A DNA stretch of 64,000 nt from NCBI GenBank assembly GCA_028284265.1, contig JANQRZ010000023.1, positions 53,917 to 117,916 on the forward strand, written 5' to 3'. Made by a program: the position numbers and the translations under genes. This DNA comes from Rhodothermales bacterium. Lineage in GTDB: Bacteria > Bacteroidota > Rhodothermia > Rhodothermales > JANQRZ01. The notes under the pieces were generated by a model that saw only the letters and a list, made by a program, of their open reading frames with translations, made no database searches and had not been told where the DNA came from. This document shows positions 32,730 to 40,665 of the stretch, piece by piece (position 1 is the first letter of the stretch; the number at the start of each line of letters is the position of its first letter).

Positions 32730-35477
32730 TTAGGTGGAGGAAAGGGCTGCGGTGAGCGAGTACGACGGGTCGAGTGTGGCCGAGAGGGTGAGCGACGGGT
32801 CAAGGGAGCCGGTGAGCCTCGCCGGGATGACTGCGCCGGAATAGGTAAGCGTTGCCGCCGTACCGGCAAGGGTGAGTGTCGCCGGGTCGGCTGCCAGCAC
32901 ACGCGAGAGGCGGAGGCCTGCCGCCGCTCCGGCGAGCGTGAGTACGGCGGCGTCGGCTGCGAGGACGCGGGACACGGTGAGCGCGGCGTCTGCCCCTGCG
33001 AGCGTAAGGGTGGCCGGTTCTGCTTCGAGGCGGCGATGCACGACGAGGACGGCATCCGTACCCGCGAGCGTGATCGTCTCGGCCTCGGCGACGAGCGTGT
33101 AGTCTGGGCCACCGTCCGGCGTGTAGACGAGCGAGGCGTCCGTGCTTGCGAGGGTGAGAATGGCCGGTTCTGCGGCGAGCACCCGGCCCGCCACGAGATC
33201 CGCGCCCGTCCCGGTCAAGGTGATCGTCGCGCCCTCAGCAGCAAGCGAGCGAGAGACAGACAGCACAGCGTCTTGTCCGGCGAGGGTAAGGGTCGCGGCC
33301 TCCGCGTTCAACCTCCGCGAGACGACGAGCGCGGCATCCGTTGTAGCGACGGTCAGGCTTGCAGGCTCGGTCTGAAGAACCCGCGAGACCGTGAGGGTGG
33401 CATCCGTCGCGGTGAGCACGAGGCTCGCTCCTTCGGCGGCGAGAACGCGGCTTGCAACAAGCGAGGCGTCGGTTCCGGCAAGCGCGAGGATGGCAGGCTC
33501 CGCCGAGAGCACGCGGCCAACCGAGAGTGCTGCCTCCGTGCCGGTGAGTGTGAGGCTGGCCGGGTCGGCAGAGAGCGTGTAGGTCGGCCCGTCCGCAGTC
33601 GCCCCGTCCTGGTAGAACGGCTCTGGCGGAAAGCGCACCGTCTCGTCGTCGCCGAGCGTTGCCCCGGCGGCTTGGTCGCCGTAGGCAAACGAGACAAGGA
33701 CAGGGCCAACGAGCGCCTGATCGACTGTAACGTCAACCTCGTGTGCCGCCGCACCCTGCGCTGCCGACGAGACCGTCCGCGTGCCGTTGCCGTCCTCGAC
33801 GAGCCAGCCCGTGTCGTCGGTGTGGTTCGTGAGGCCCACATCGAAAACAGCCGTCACGACCGAGCCTGAGTACGAGGCCGACTGGATGCGAGGCCCGCGC
33901 TGCGGTGCGGTGCCGCCCTCGAACGCCGCGTCGATGATCCGCGCCCAGCGGTCCGCCATGACGATGGCTTGGGCGTCGGTCGACCAGTGGATGTCGTCGG
34001 CGAAGTCCTGATCGACGGCTGAGAGGCCGACCTCGATGTCCGCGTCGTTCGCGGCGGCATTGAGGACGCCCTCGCGGATGGCGTGCACGTCGGCGTCGGC
34101 GGTGCCCTCGCGCTGGATGAGGTAGGCGAAGAGAGAGACGCCAGCAAGGTCCGAACAGTCGGTTTGTAGCCGGTCCACGAGGTCAGACAGGCCGGTCTCG
34201 TAGTTCGCCGCGGTGACGCTATCGACGGCGTCGGCCTCACCCTGCGTCCAGAGGATGCAGACGGCCCCACCTGCCGCGGCCGCGTTGATCGCCGTCACCG
34301 CGTCGTCGTAGGTCGTGCCGCCGTCACCCCACTCAGCAGGGGAGGCGACGAGGTGGGTCGCGCCGTCTGCGGCGTCGATGAAGGCGACAGGCACACCGGT
34401 GACGGTCTCCAACTCGTCGGCGAGAAGCGGGAGGACCGAGTAGGTCGATTTGCCGGTCTGCTGATAGCCCGAAGTGAGCTGCTGCCACTCGCCGTCTACT
34501 TCCGAGTAAACCGACGCGCCCTCGGCCCCGGCGTAGGCCTGCGAGTTGGTGAAGTTGCCAACGGCGTTCGACTGCCCGAGCCAGACGAACACGTCGCCTA
34601 CCCCGACACGGAGGACGGAGTCAGTGACGGAGGTGGCATTGGAGAAGCGGACCTCGACCGTGCCGCGGCCCGCTGCGATGGTGGCTGTCCCGGAGAACGC
34701 GCGGCCCGACGGCGAGGCGTCGAGCGTCGCCCACGTCCCGCCATCGAACCGGTACTCGATGGTGGTCGGGTTTCCGGTGTAGGTGCCCGAGATCGTGACG
34801 ACGTGCTCGTCGCTACCGTTTCTCTGGAAGGTCTGGTCGTCTACCGGCGCTTCAATCGTGACCGTGTCGGCTTCCTTGACCTCGATGATGAGGCCCGCCC
34901 AGTCGCGCGTGCCGGTGCCTGCGGTGGACGGGACGCCCCACTCGACTGCGCCGGTGCCTGGCGCGGCGTTCTCGCCGAGCAGGCACGTAGCTGCCTCCTC
35001 GGCCTCAGCCCAGCCCGTCGGCTGATCCCAAGGTTTGTTCGCGTTGTTGGTGGCGACGCCCCACTGGAACGCGCGCGAGTTCGCCTCGTAGCCCGAGCGG
35101 TCGGTAGGCTCGAAGGTCTGCGTGCCCGTCGCGGTACCGAAACCCGTGTCGCCCTCGGGGGCGGTTTCGTCGCCGCCTGCGTAGTCGATGATCCCGAGGC
35201 GCGAGAGGACTGACGACGTGTAGTTCACCTCGACCGTCTGGCTGCCGGTTGGCGGGTCGAGGAGGCGGTAGACGTGAATCGTGCGGGTCGGGATGAACTT
35301 GACCTGCGTCATCGTCTCGCCGCCGTAGGAAGGCGCGCCGTCGAGCACGTCCGAGACCGCGAGGCCATATACGCACACGTAGACCACGGTCGCCCCGGCC
35401 TGAACCGTGTGGCTGACGCTGTGGGTCGTGTTCGACCCCTGAACGTGGACGGCGGTATTTGGACTACTCAGCGCCAT
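32730..35477 (-). CDS. Tailspike-like SGNH esterase with C-terminal 22-residue repeats
   Basis: 915 residues. The N-terminal 200 are beta-rich (virion attachment?). An Ig-like domain follows at about 205-295. The catalytic SGNH/sialate O-acetylesterase-like domain (about 295-510) has FVWLGQSNAVGN (block I serine), LWTQGEAD and a late DFADDIHWSTDAQ with the Asp-x-x-His pair. Beyond about residue 625 there are eleven copies of a 22-residue beta repeat such as AEPATLTLAGADAALTVSRV. The protein probably deacetylates a surface polysaccharide of the host. Its start overlaps the stop of the preceding gene (TAATG). Confidence 0.8.
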   Translation of the reverse strand: MALSSPNTAVHVQGSNTTHSVSHTVQAGATVVYVCVYGLAVSDVLDGAPSYGGETMTQVKFIPTRTIHVYRLLDPPTGSQTVEVNYTSSVLSRLGIIDYAGGDETAPEGDTGFGTATGTQTFEPTDRSGYEANSRAFQWGVATNNANKPWDQPTGWAEAEEAATCLLGENAAPGTGAVEWGVPSTAGTGTRDWAGLIIEVKEADTVTIEAPVDDQTFQRNGSDEHVVTISGTYTGNPTTIEYRFDGGTWATLDASPSGRAFSGTATIAAGRGTVEVRFSNATSVTDSVLRVGVGDVFVWLGQSNAVGNFTNSQAYAGAEGASVYSEVDGEWQQLTSGYQQTGKSTYSVLPLLADELETVTGVPVAFIDAADGATHLVASPAEWGDGGTTYDDAVTAINAAAAGGAVCILWTQGEADAVDSVTAANYETGLSDLVDRLQTDCSDLAGVSLFAYLIQREGTADADVHAIREGVLNAAANDADIEVGLSAVDQDFADDIHWSTDAQAIVMADRWARIIDAAFEGGTAPQRGPRIQSASYSGSVVTAVFDVGLTNHTDDTGWLVEDGNGTRTVSSAAQGAAAHEVDVTVDQALVGPVLVSFAYGDQAAGATLGDDETVRFPPEPFYQDGATADGPTYTLSADPASLTLTGTEAALSVGRVLSAEPAILALAGTDASLVASRVLAAEGASLVLTATDATLTVSRVLQTEPASLTVATTDAALVVSRRLNAEAATLTLAGQDAVLSVSRSLAAEGATITLTGTGADLVAGRVLAAEPAILTLASTDASLVYTPDGGPDYTLVAEAETITLAGTDAVLVVHRRLEAEPATLTLAGADAALTVSRVLAADAAVLTLAGAAAGLRLSRVLAADPATLTLAGTAATLTYSGAVIPARLTGSLDPSLTLSATLDPSYSLTAALSST
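32800..33600 (-). repeat. 66-bp tandem repeats in the SGNH spike gene
   Basis: The region encodes about eleven units of 22 residues, each ending in a variant of SRVLA and containing a variant of LTLAGTDA. Unit seven carries a 6-residue insertion (DGGPDY region). DNA copies are diverged, so the array is not recent. Boundaries are approximate. Confidence 0.8.
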
Positions 35478-37609
35478 TAGCCGTCGGTGTGCCGTTCAGC
35501 GAGACGCTCGGCGTCGTGGAAGTAGCGCTCGCATAGGTCGCCAGAGAGCGCAGAGTAGGGCCGACGCGCGCGGAGATCGGTCTCGCGGAGGCAGACCCGC
35601 GTCGAGGCCGGAGCCGAATAGTCCCGGCTGCCGGAGAAGAAGTCAAAGCGGGCGTTCGTCTTGACATTGTCAAGCAGATAGAGCCGCCCCGAACCCCGGT
35701 GCCCGAACTCGCGCATCCGCTCAGACGAGTCGAGCACGTTCAGCGTTGAGTTGCGGATGTAGACCGGCCCGCGCCCCGGCCCAACAAAGGTGTTGACGCG
35801 GTCGAGGTAGGCTGTCACGCCGTCGTAGACGACATGCTCGCGGGCGTCGCGGACGAGGCCGGGGAGGCCGAAGTCGTAGCCGCCTGCCCGGATGGCCTTC
35901 GAGACGACGACCGTGTTCGAGATCCGAACCGCGTGCGGCTCTTGGTAGACGAAGGTGTTGAGGACGGACGGCGAGCCGTCCTCCTCGTCGGGCGTGCGAA
36001 GGTCTACGAAGGACGAGTCGAGCGCGAAGTCGGAGCGCCGGACCTCGATGAGGCCCTTGTTGTAGCGCACGGGGTTGGCCCGGAGCCGCTCGAATGTGAT
36101 GTTGACGTTCCGGCGGACGTGGCCGGGAAACTTCGTCATGTCGATCGGGCACTCGACGTGATGGTCCCATGAGAATCCGGTGTGGGTGAAGTCCTTGTAG
36201 TCACCGCCCGCGCAGTAGGTGACATGGTTGATCGTGTTGTCGCCGCCCATCGAGCGTCGGACGTGCCAGAAGGTGGCTCCGATCTTGCCGAGGTAGCTGG
36301 AGGCGACACCGGTCGCCTCGACGCCGTCGAGGTAGATGATGGTCCCATCGCGGACCTCGACGCCTGCGTGGTTTTGCACGACGAAGCAGGCGTCGCTCGG
36401 TGTGTTTCTCGCGGTGTCGAGGATCGGGCCGCGCCAGTCGCTCTCGCCGGGGTAGGTGTCCGAAATGTGCTGCTGGATTTCGAGGCTGGAGGCACCGTCT
36501 GGTCCCTCGACGCCTTCGACTCGCTCGTAGAGATTGCCGTCGCAGATGAGGTCGCGGATAGCGGTGCCGGAGCCTGCCCGGTGGACGTAGAACATCGCCA
36601 TGCGACCCGTGCCCAGCGCGAGGCTCTGGGGCGCAGGGGCGTAGTACGGGTCATCCGCGTCGAGCTGGGAGCGCAGGAAATCACCGACCGCGCCGGAGCG
36701 TCGCTTGAGGTGGGTCTTGGTCCCCGAGACGCGCCGGGTCGGTCGGTACTCGAGGGTGACGGTCTCGCCGTTCACCTCGACCGTCGTCTGGGCTTCTACG
36801 ACCTCGGCCCCGCCTGATCCTCGGATGTTGACCGGGAAGGCGAGCGAGATCGAGCCGTCCCATTGGTACGTACCGGGCGGGAGGACGATCGTTGGGGTTA
36901 CACCGCGCAGCTCCGGCGGGGCGCTCGCCCGGTACCGGGCGACGACGTTCACGACGTGCGCGAGGATCGGCTGCACGTCGAGCGTCGAGTCGGGCTTGGT
37001 GCCGCGCTCCGGGTGATGGCGGCCCCACCGCGCTGCGTGGAAGACGCTGTCGGGCGTGAGGACGAACTCGCGCTCATCCGACGTAGCGTAGCTATAGGTC
37101 AGCCGGACGATGCAGCGGTTGTCCCTAGTCGAAGCGTTGCACACGTCGCGGAGACCTCGGTAGCGGTCGTGGAAAGTGGCGTCAGCGAGAAGCGACTTCG
37201 CGGGTTGCGGCTCCATCCAGTTGTGGCCGTGGAGGTCTCGCCAGCCGAGGAAGACGCCGACGGTGTTCTGGTCGGTGTCGAGAAGCTCCAGCGTCGCCGT
37301 ACCCCAGATGACGAGGCCGAGGAGCGGGACGCGCTCGCCGGAGAGGGGAAACGCGACCGTCTCGGTTGCCTGCGCGTGCTTCGGGACGGGGCAGAGGACG
37401 GGGTCGGGGACGCAGACCTCCATCTCGGCCCGCGAGAATCCAGCGAGCGCGCCCATGACGAGAAACAACGCGCCGAGAAGCACCGCGAGCGCTACCGACG
37501 CGGCGATAGAGTGGAGGAGCTGCTTGCGGTCGATAGGAGACGCTTGCGGGGTGAGGAAGGTCATCGTGTGGGTGTCTTTGTTGATGATGGTCGGCTTGCG
37601 GATTGACAT
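35477..37609 (-). CDS. Membrane-anchored right-handed beta-helix protein in the phage late operon
   Basis: 710 residues. A single N-terminal transmembrane segment (about 36-58, ASVALAVLLGALFLVMGALA) is followed by a long beta-rich region. It contains a pectate-lyase-like parallel beta helix (about 215-640): TIVLPPGTYQWDGSISLAFP, ACFVVQNHAGVEVRDGTIIY, VLNTFVYQEPHAVRISNTVV, GPVYIRNSTLNVLDSSERMR. Beta-helix folds are usual in tailspikes, but a membrane anchor is not, so it may instead act in the infected cell's envelope. It may start at M16 (MTFLTPQAS). It overlaps both neighbours by a TAATG junction. Confidence 0.65.
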   Translation of the reverse strand: MSIRKPTIINKDTHTMTFLTPQASPIDRKQLLHSIAASVALAVLLGALFLVMGALAGFSRAEMEVCVPDPVLCPVPKHAQATETVAFPLSGERVPLLGLVIWGTATLELLDTDQNTVGVFLGWRDLHGHNWMEPQPAKSLLADATFHDRYRGLRDVCNASTRDNRCIVRLTYSYATSDEREFVLTPDSVFHAARWGRHHPERGTKPDSTLDVQPILAHVVNVVARYRASAPPELRGVTPTIVLPPGTYQWDGSISLAFPVNIRGSGGAEVVEAQTTVEVNGETVTLEYRPTRRVSGTKTHLKRRSGAVGDFLRSQLDADDPYYAPAPQSLALGTGRMAMFYVHRAGSGTAIRDLICDGNLYERVEGVEGPDGASSLEIQQHISDTYPGESDWRGPILDTARNTPSDACFVVQNHAGVEVRDGTIIYLDGVEATGVASSYLGKIGATFWHVRRSMGGDNTINHVTYCAGGDYKDFTHTGFSWDHHVECPIDMTKFPGHVRRNVNITFERLRANPVRYNKGLIEVRRSDFALDSSFVDLRTPDEEDGSPSVLNTFVYQEPHAVRISNTVVVSKAIRAGGYDFGLPGLVRDAREHVVYDGVTAYLDRVNTFVGPGRGPVYIRNSTLNVLDSSERMREFGHRGSGRLYLLDNVKTNARFDFFSGSRDYSAPASTRVCLRETDLRARRPYSALSGDLCERYFHDAERLAERHTDG

Positions 37610-38391
37610 TAGGGATCGGATTGCCTCTGCCGGCTGGGAGTGATGATGACTTCTGCCAGCGTCCCAGTCGACTTCCCGTGGTTGTTGCCGATGCCCTTCT
37701 TGCGCTCAAAGCGCTCAATCATGCAGCCTTCGTAGAGGCGGCGCACGAGCGGTGTGTCGTCGTAGGTCAGCACCCAGCCGCCTTCGAGTGCCAGAACCCG
37801 CTCGGCGAGATCGATGTGATCCGTTTCGGTCCACGCTCCGACGTCGTACTGCATGCCCTCAACGTAGGGCGGGTCGAGGAAGAAGGCGGTCGTGTCGCAG
37901 TCGTATTGGTCGAGGAAGGCTCGCCAGTCGAGGTGCTCGACATTGACGCGGTCCAGGCGGGCAGAGAGCATTTCTATGGAAGCGAGGCGGCTCTCGCGCG
38001 AGGCGTAGGCCGAGCCTCCTGCTTTCTTGCTTTTGCCGTAGTGCTTGCCGCGCCCACCGAAACTGAGACGCTGGACGGTGTACCAGCGCGCCGCGCGCTG
38101 GACGTCCGTGAGGCCGGGCTGTTCGCGGAAGTCTTTGAACTCCTCGCGGCTGTTGAGTACGAGGGTGACCTCGCGGATAAACTCCTCGTGGTGGAAGCGG
38201 ACGACGCGGAAGAACCGGACGAGGTCGGAGGATGCATCGTTGACGGCCTCGATTTTCGAGTGCTCCTTAGCGAGCAGGACGGCGAGGCCACCGCCGAAGA
38301 CCTCGGCGTAGCAGATGTGCTCGGGGAGGCGAGCGATGATCTCGGGGGCGAGTCGGCGCTTGCCGCCGGGCCAAGGGAATACAGGGTTCAT
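37609..38391 (-). CDS. Dam-type (D12 class) adenine-N6 DNA methyltransferase, late
   Basis: 260 residues from ATG at 38391. The frame is open well upstream but that sequence is low-complexity and arginine-rich. D12-class motifs are an N-terminal FPWPGGKRRLAPEII (SAM-binding PGGK), AEVFGGGLAVLL, ND-containing VNDASSDLVRFFRV and the catalytic FFLDPPYVEGMQ. It methylates adenine in double-stranded DNA; the target site is not deducible. It is a solitary methylase without a nuclease partner, so it more likely protects or marks phage DNA. A second one is encoded at 48714-49598. Confidence 0.88.
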   Translation of the reverse strand: MNPVFPWPGGKRRLAPEIIARLPEHICYAEVFGGGLAVLLAKEHSKIEAVNDASSDLVRFFRVVRFHHEEFIREVTLVLNSREEFKDFREQPGLTDVQRAARWYTVQRLSFGGRGKHYGKSKKAGGSAYASRESRLASIEMLSARLDRVNVEHLDWRAFLDQYDCDTTAFFLDPPYVEGMQYDVGAWTETDHIDLAERVLALEGGWVLTYDDTPLVRRLYEGCMIERFERKKGIGNNHGKSTGTLAEVIITPSRQRQSDP

Positions 38392-38597
38392 GGGCGTGCT
38401 ATCTTGCGTCGCTAAGACACGTGACTGACCGGCCCGCCTCCGGCGAGTCGGCATCGGCCTACACTGTGGGTCGAGACCGCCGCTTCCGTGAGGCGCGGCC
38501 AGCCAGTCACGTGGCTGTAGCAGGTCTCGGCCCGCTTCAGGCCGGGGTGGGTCGGTCGGTAGCACGCGACCGTGAACGATATGAGGAGCGAGTGCCG
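38392..38597. other. Structured non-coding gap between spanin and methylase genes
   Basis: 206 bases with no supported gene. Contains a perfect 10-bp inverted repeat CACGTGACTG (38418-38427) / CAGTCACGTG (38504-38513), whose similarity extends outward and inward imperfectly. An interleaved pair CGAGACC (38472-38478) / GGTCTCG (38523-38529) is also present. Confidence 0.5.
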
Positions 38598-39263
38598 TCA
38601 ATGCGCCGCGAGGTAGATCACGCCGCCGATCACGACGAGGCCGCTGACGACGACAGCGTTGCGCTCCCACCGATATTTCGCGGCGAGGCCGAGCGCAGCG
38701 TTGGTCGCCGTGCGCTGCTCGTCGAGGGCCGTCTGCCCGAGCGAGAAGGCGACGCGGAGCGAGTCGTAGGCAGACTCGAGTCGGAGCACCTGACGCCCTC
38801 GCACCTCGATCACCTCGCGCTGCTGGATGATGAGGGTGTCGGCGCGGGCGAGGGCGCGGGCGAAGCCGATCCGGGCACTCGTGCAGGCAGAGAGGGCGTC
38901 TCTGCAATCTTCGGGCGTTCCCGTGTCCTCGAAGCGGAGGCGGAGGGTTTCAGCGGATACGCTGGCTTCCTCGGCCTCGCGGCGGGCTGCCCGGAGTGCG
39001 CCCTCCTTGGCGAGAAGCTCGGTGGACAACTCGTCGATAACGTTTCGCAGTTCTTCGGCGTCTTGGCGTAGCGAGTCGGCGGCGTCGCTGGCCCGGAATG
39101 CCTCGCGTTCGGCGATGCGGGCGCGGGTCTCGGCCTGCTCTACAGCAACGAGGGACGCTTGGTCGAGGTCGTAGCCCTTGGAGTGGCAGCCCGCAGCATA
39201 GCCGACGAGCAGCGTCACAGCGAACGAGAGGACGAGGGCCGGTATGGAGACGGAGCGAATCAC
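38598..39263 (-). CDS. Unimolecular-spanin-like lysis protein
   Basis: 221 residues. The N-terminus MIRSVSIPALVLSFAVTLLV is hydrophobic and runs into GYAAGC, a possible lipobox (cysteine at about 26). The middle is a long alpha-helical coiled coil (about 40-185, e.g. LRQDAEELRNVIDELSTELL). The C-terminus is a transmembrane segment (AVVVSGLVVIGGVIYLAAH). Lipoprotein signal, periplasmic part and C-terminal TM is the arrangement of u-spanins such as T1 gp11, which fuse inner and outer membranes at lysis. It is last in the cassette endolysin, holin-like, holin-like, this gene. Alternative: an Rz-like i-spanin. Confidence 0.7.
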   Translation of the reverse strand: MIRSVSIPALVLSFAVTLLVGYAAGCHSKGYDLDQASLVAVEQAETRARIAEREAFRASDAADSLRQDAEELRNVIDELSTELLAKEGALRAARREAEEASVSAETLRLRFEDTGTPEDCRDALSACTSARIGFARALARADTLIIQQREVIEVRGRQVLRLESAYDSLRVAFSLGQTALDEQRTATNAALGLAAKYRWERNAVVVSGLVVIGGVIYLAAH

Positions 39264-39463
39264 GCTGGCTTGCGCTCCTTGACGATGTAGCCTGCGAGGA
39301 AGACAAGCGCGGCGATCACGAACGGCTCAAACGTGTCAGGCATCGCCGCCCACGCGGGTTCAATCACGTCCACCAGAAAGGAGCCGCCGAGCGCGGCGAG
39401 CGAGGAAGCCGTGACCTTGCGGTTTACATCGGTCCAGTCACGGGTCACGAGGGGCTGTTTCAT
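39260..39463 (-). CDS. Holin-like small membrane protein
   Basis: 67 residues. Two hydrophobic segments (about 17-33, VTASSLAALGGSFLVDVI, and 46-60, FVIAALVFLAGYIV) are followed by a basic tail KERKPA, a class II holin-like layout. It lies between the other small membrane gene and the spanin-like gene, overlapping the latter by 4 bases. It would permeabilise the inner membrane to release the endolysin. Confidence 0.6.
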   Translation of the reverse strand: MKQPLVTRDWTDVNRKVTASSLAALGGSFLVDVIEPAWAAMPDTFEPFVIAALVFLAGYIVKERKPA

Positions 39464-39465
39464 AG

Positions 39466-39738
39466 CTAGCGGTCCTGAATGGCTTCGAGGCGGGCCAGGC
39501 GGCGGTTGAGGTCGTTCATCTGGCTCTGAATGAGATTCTGGTCTCGCCGAGCGTCGGCGGCGGTGTAGCGGTCGGCGGCGGCCACGTCGAGGCGTTCGTT
39601 CATGTAGTCGAGTTCGACGCGAATCTGGCCGAGGGTGACGAGCGACGTTCCGGCGGTCAGGAGGAGGGCGACGAGGAGGGCGAAGAGCATCCCGACGGCC
39701 TTCTCTCGGACGATGTCAATCAGCGCGGGCATAGTCAC
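39466..39738 (-). CDS. Membrane protein with coiled coil, holin/antiholin-like
   Basis: 90 residues. One transmembrane segment (about 14-35, AVGMLFALLVALLLTAGTSL) is followed by a coiled coil (VELDYMNERLDVAAADR... LIQSQMNDLNRRLARLEAIQ). Single-TM proteins with coiled coils (XhlA-like) accompany holins in lysis cassettes. It could also be an antiholin. Start may be M3 (MPALIDIV). Confidence 0.55.
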   Translation of the reverse strand: MTMPALIDIVREKAVGMLFALLVALLLTAGTSLVTLGQIRVELDYMNERLDVAAADRYTAADARRDQNLIQSQMNDLNRRLARLEAIQDR

Positions 39739-39804
39739 AGCGGGTTTCTCCGGCGGTCGTCAGCACGCGCCGATGGTGAACAGATTGCGTTGGGCCGACT
39801 CGCC

Positions 39805-40254
39805 TCATCGCTCGTCCCACCTCCGAGAGACACCTTCCACGTCCACATGGGTGAAGGTGTGGTAGCGCCCGAGGCCGCCGGGCTGGAGCGTCTCGGCGAA
39901 GTCCGCGACCGTGTCGGGGTGGACTCCGCGCACGTCAATGTCGGCGGCGAGGCCCATCGTGTGACGGCTATTGCGGGAGCCGCGTATGGCTCGGTTGTGG
40001 CTCTTCGTCCGGTAGCCAGAGTTGATGTGGACGGGTTTGCCGAAGTGCTCGCGGATCGCCTCCAGCGCATCGATGAGCGCCGGGTGGACGAGAACGGTGT
40101 CGGCCCCGTCTCGGCTGGCAAACTCGATGAGCCGGAAGTGGGGCGAGAGTTGGAAGCTGGGGCCGTGCTCTTCGAGGGAATACGCCTTGGCGCTGCCGTC
40201 GGCGTGGCCTTGGTAGTCCATGAAGCGGGCGGAGGATCGTGGACGATCTGGCAT
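39805..40254 (-). CDS. Endolysin: M15A-type peptidoglycan carboxypeptidase
   Basis: 149 residues from MPDRPRSS at 40254; an in-frame ATG at 40272 lies inside a hairpin. Peptidase_M15_3 features are FRLIEFASRDGADTVLVHPA, VHINSGYRTKSHN, the zinc motif SRHTMGLAADIDV and the second histidine in TFTHVDVEG. It cleaves peptide cross-links or D-Ala ends in peptidoglycan. No signal peptide, so it depends on a holin. It heads the lysis cassette. Confidence 0.88.
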   Translation of the reverse strand: MPDRPRSSARFMDYQGHADGSAKAYSLEEHGPSFQLSPHFRLIEFASRDGADTVLVHPALIDALEAIREHFGKPVHINSGYRTKSHNRAIRGSRNSRHTMGLAADIDVRGVHPDTVADFAETLQPGGLGRYHTFTHVDVEGVSRRWDER

Positions 40255-40263
40255 AAACGCAAA

Positions 40264-40299
40264 ACGGGCCACCTCTCCCTCTGGAGAAGCGGCCCGCGT
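40264..40299 (-). terminator. Hairpin before the lysis cassette
   Basis: CGGGCC...GGCCCG stem with an inner TCTCC/GGAGA stem, directly upstream of the endolysin start on the minus strand. AAAAC flanks it on the left, so leftward transcripts would have GTTTT after the hairpin. It could separate cargo from lysis genes or act as an attenuator. Confidence 0.4.
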
Positions 40300-40382
40300 A
40301 GTGTCGGGGAGCCGTATTTAGGTATGGATCGCCGATGTCACATCGGCTGTGGGCGTGGTTGTGTGGCCCATTGGTGGATAAA

Positions 40383-40589
40383 CTACGCCGCCGCCTTGGG
40401 GTTCTCCAAGCGGTGCGAGGTCGTGGGCGTGATCCGCTGCTCGACCTCGACGACGAGTTCGCCGGAGCGGCGGTCGAAATAACCGGTGAAGCGCTTGACC
40501 TCGCCGAGGCAGGCGAGCCGGGCGATGCGGCGGGCGAGGGCGAGTTCCTCGTCGGTCGGCTCGCGGAACGGTGTGCTGCGTGTACTCAT
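40383..40589 (-). CDS. Hypothetical 68-residue protein
   Basis: Starts MSTRSTPFREPTDEELALAR, then a helix ARRIARLACLGEVKR and two strands (TGYFDRRSGELVVEVEQRIT). Small, basic, no family recognised. A 6-bp hairpin CATGCT...AGCATG (40587-40604) covers the start codon and could affect translation. Located between the cargo pair and the lysis cassette. Confidence 0.5.
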   Translation of the reverse strand: MSTRSTPFREPTDEELALARRIARLACLGEVKRFTGYFDRRSGELVVEVEQRITPTTSHRLENPKAAA

Positions 40590-40665
40590 GCTCCCCCAAG
40601 CATGGTGAGAGCAGAGGATACGAGGGAAGGGGCTAGGAGGTCAATCGGCGAGTAGCCATCATCCT

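Noticed and set aside
38392..38907. Upstream extension of the late methylase frame to 432 codons
   Set aside because: The extra 172 residues are Arg/Pro-rich, overlap the spanin-like gene, and the methylase N-terminus is complete from 38391.
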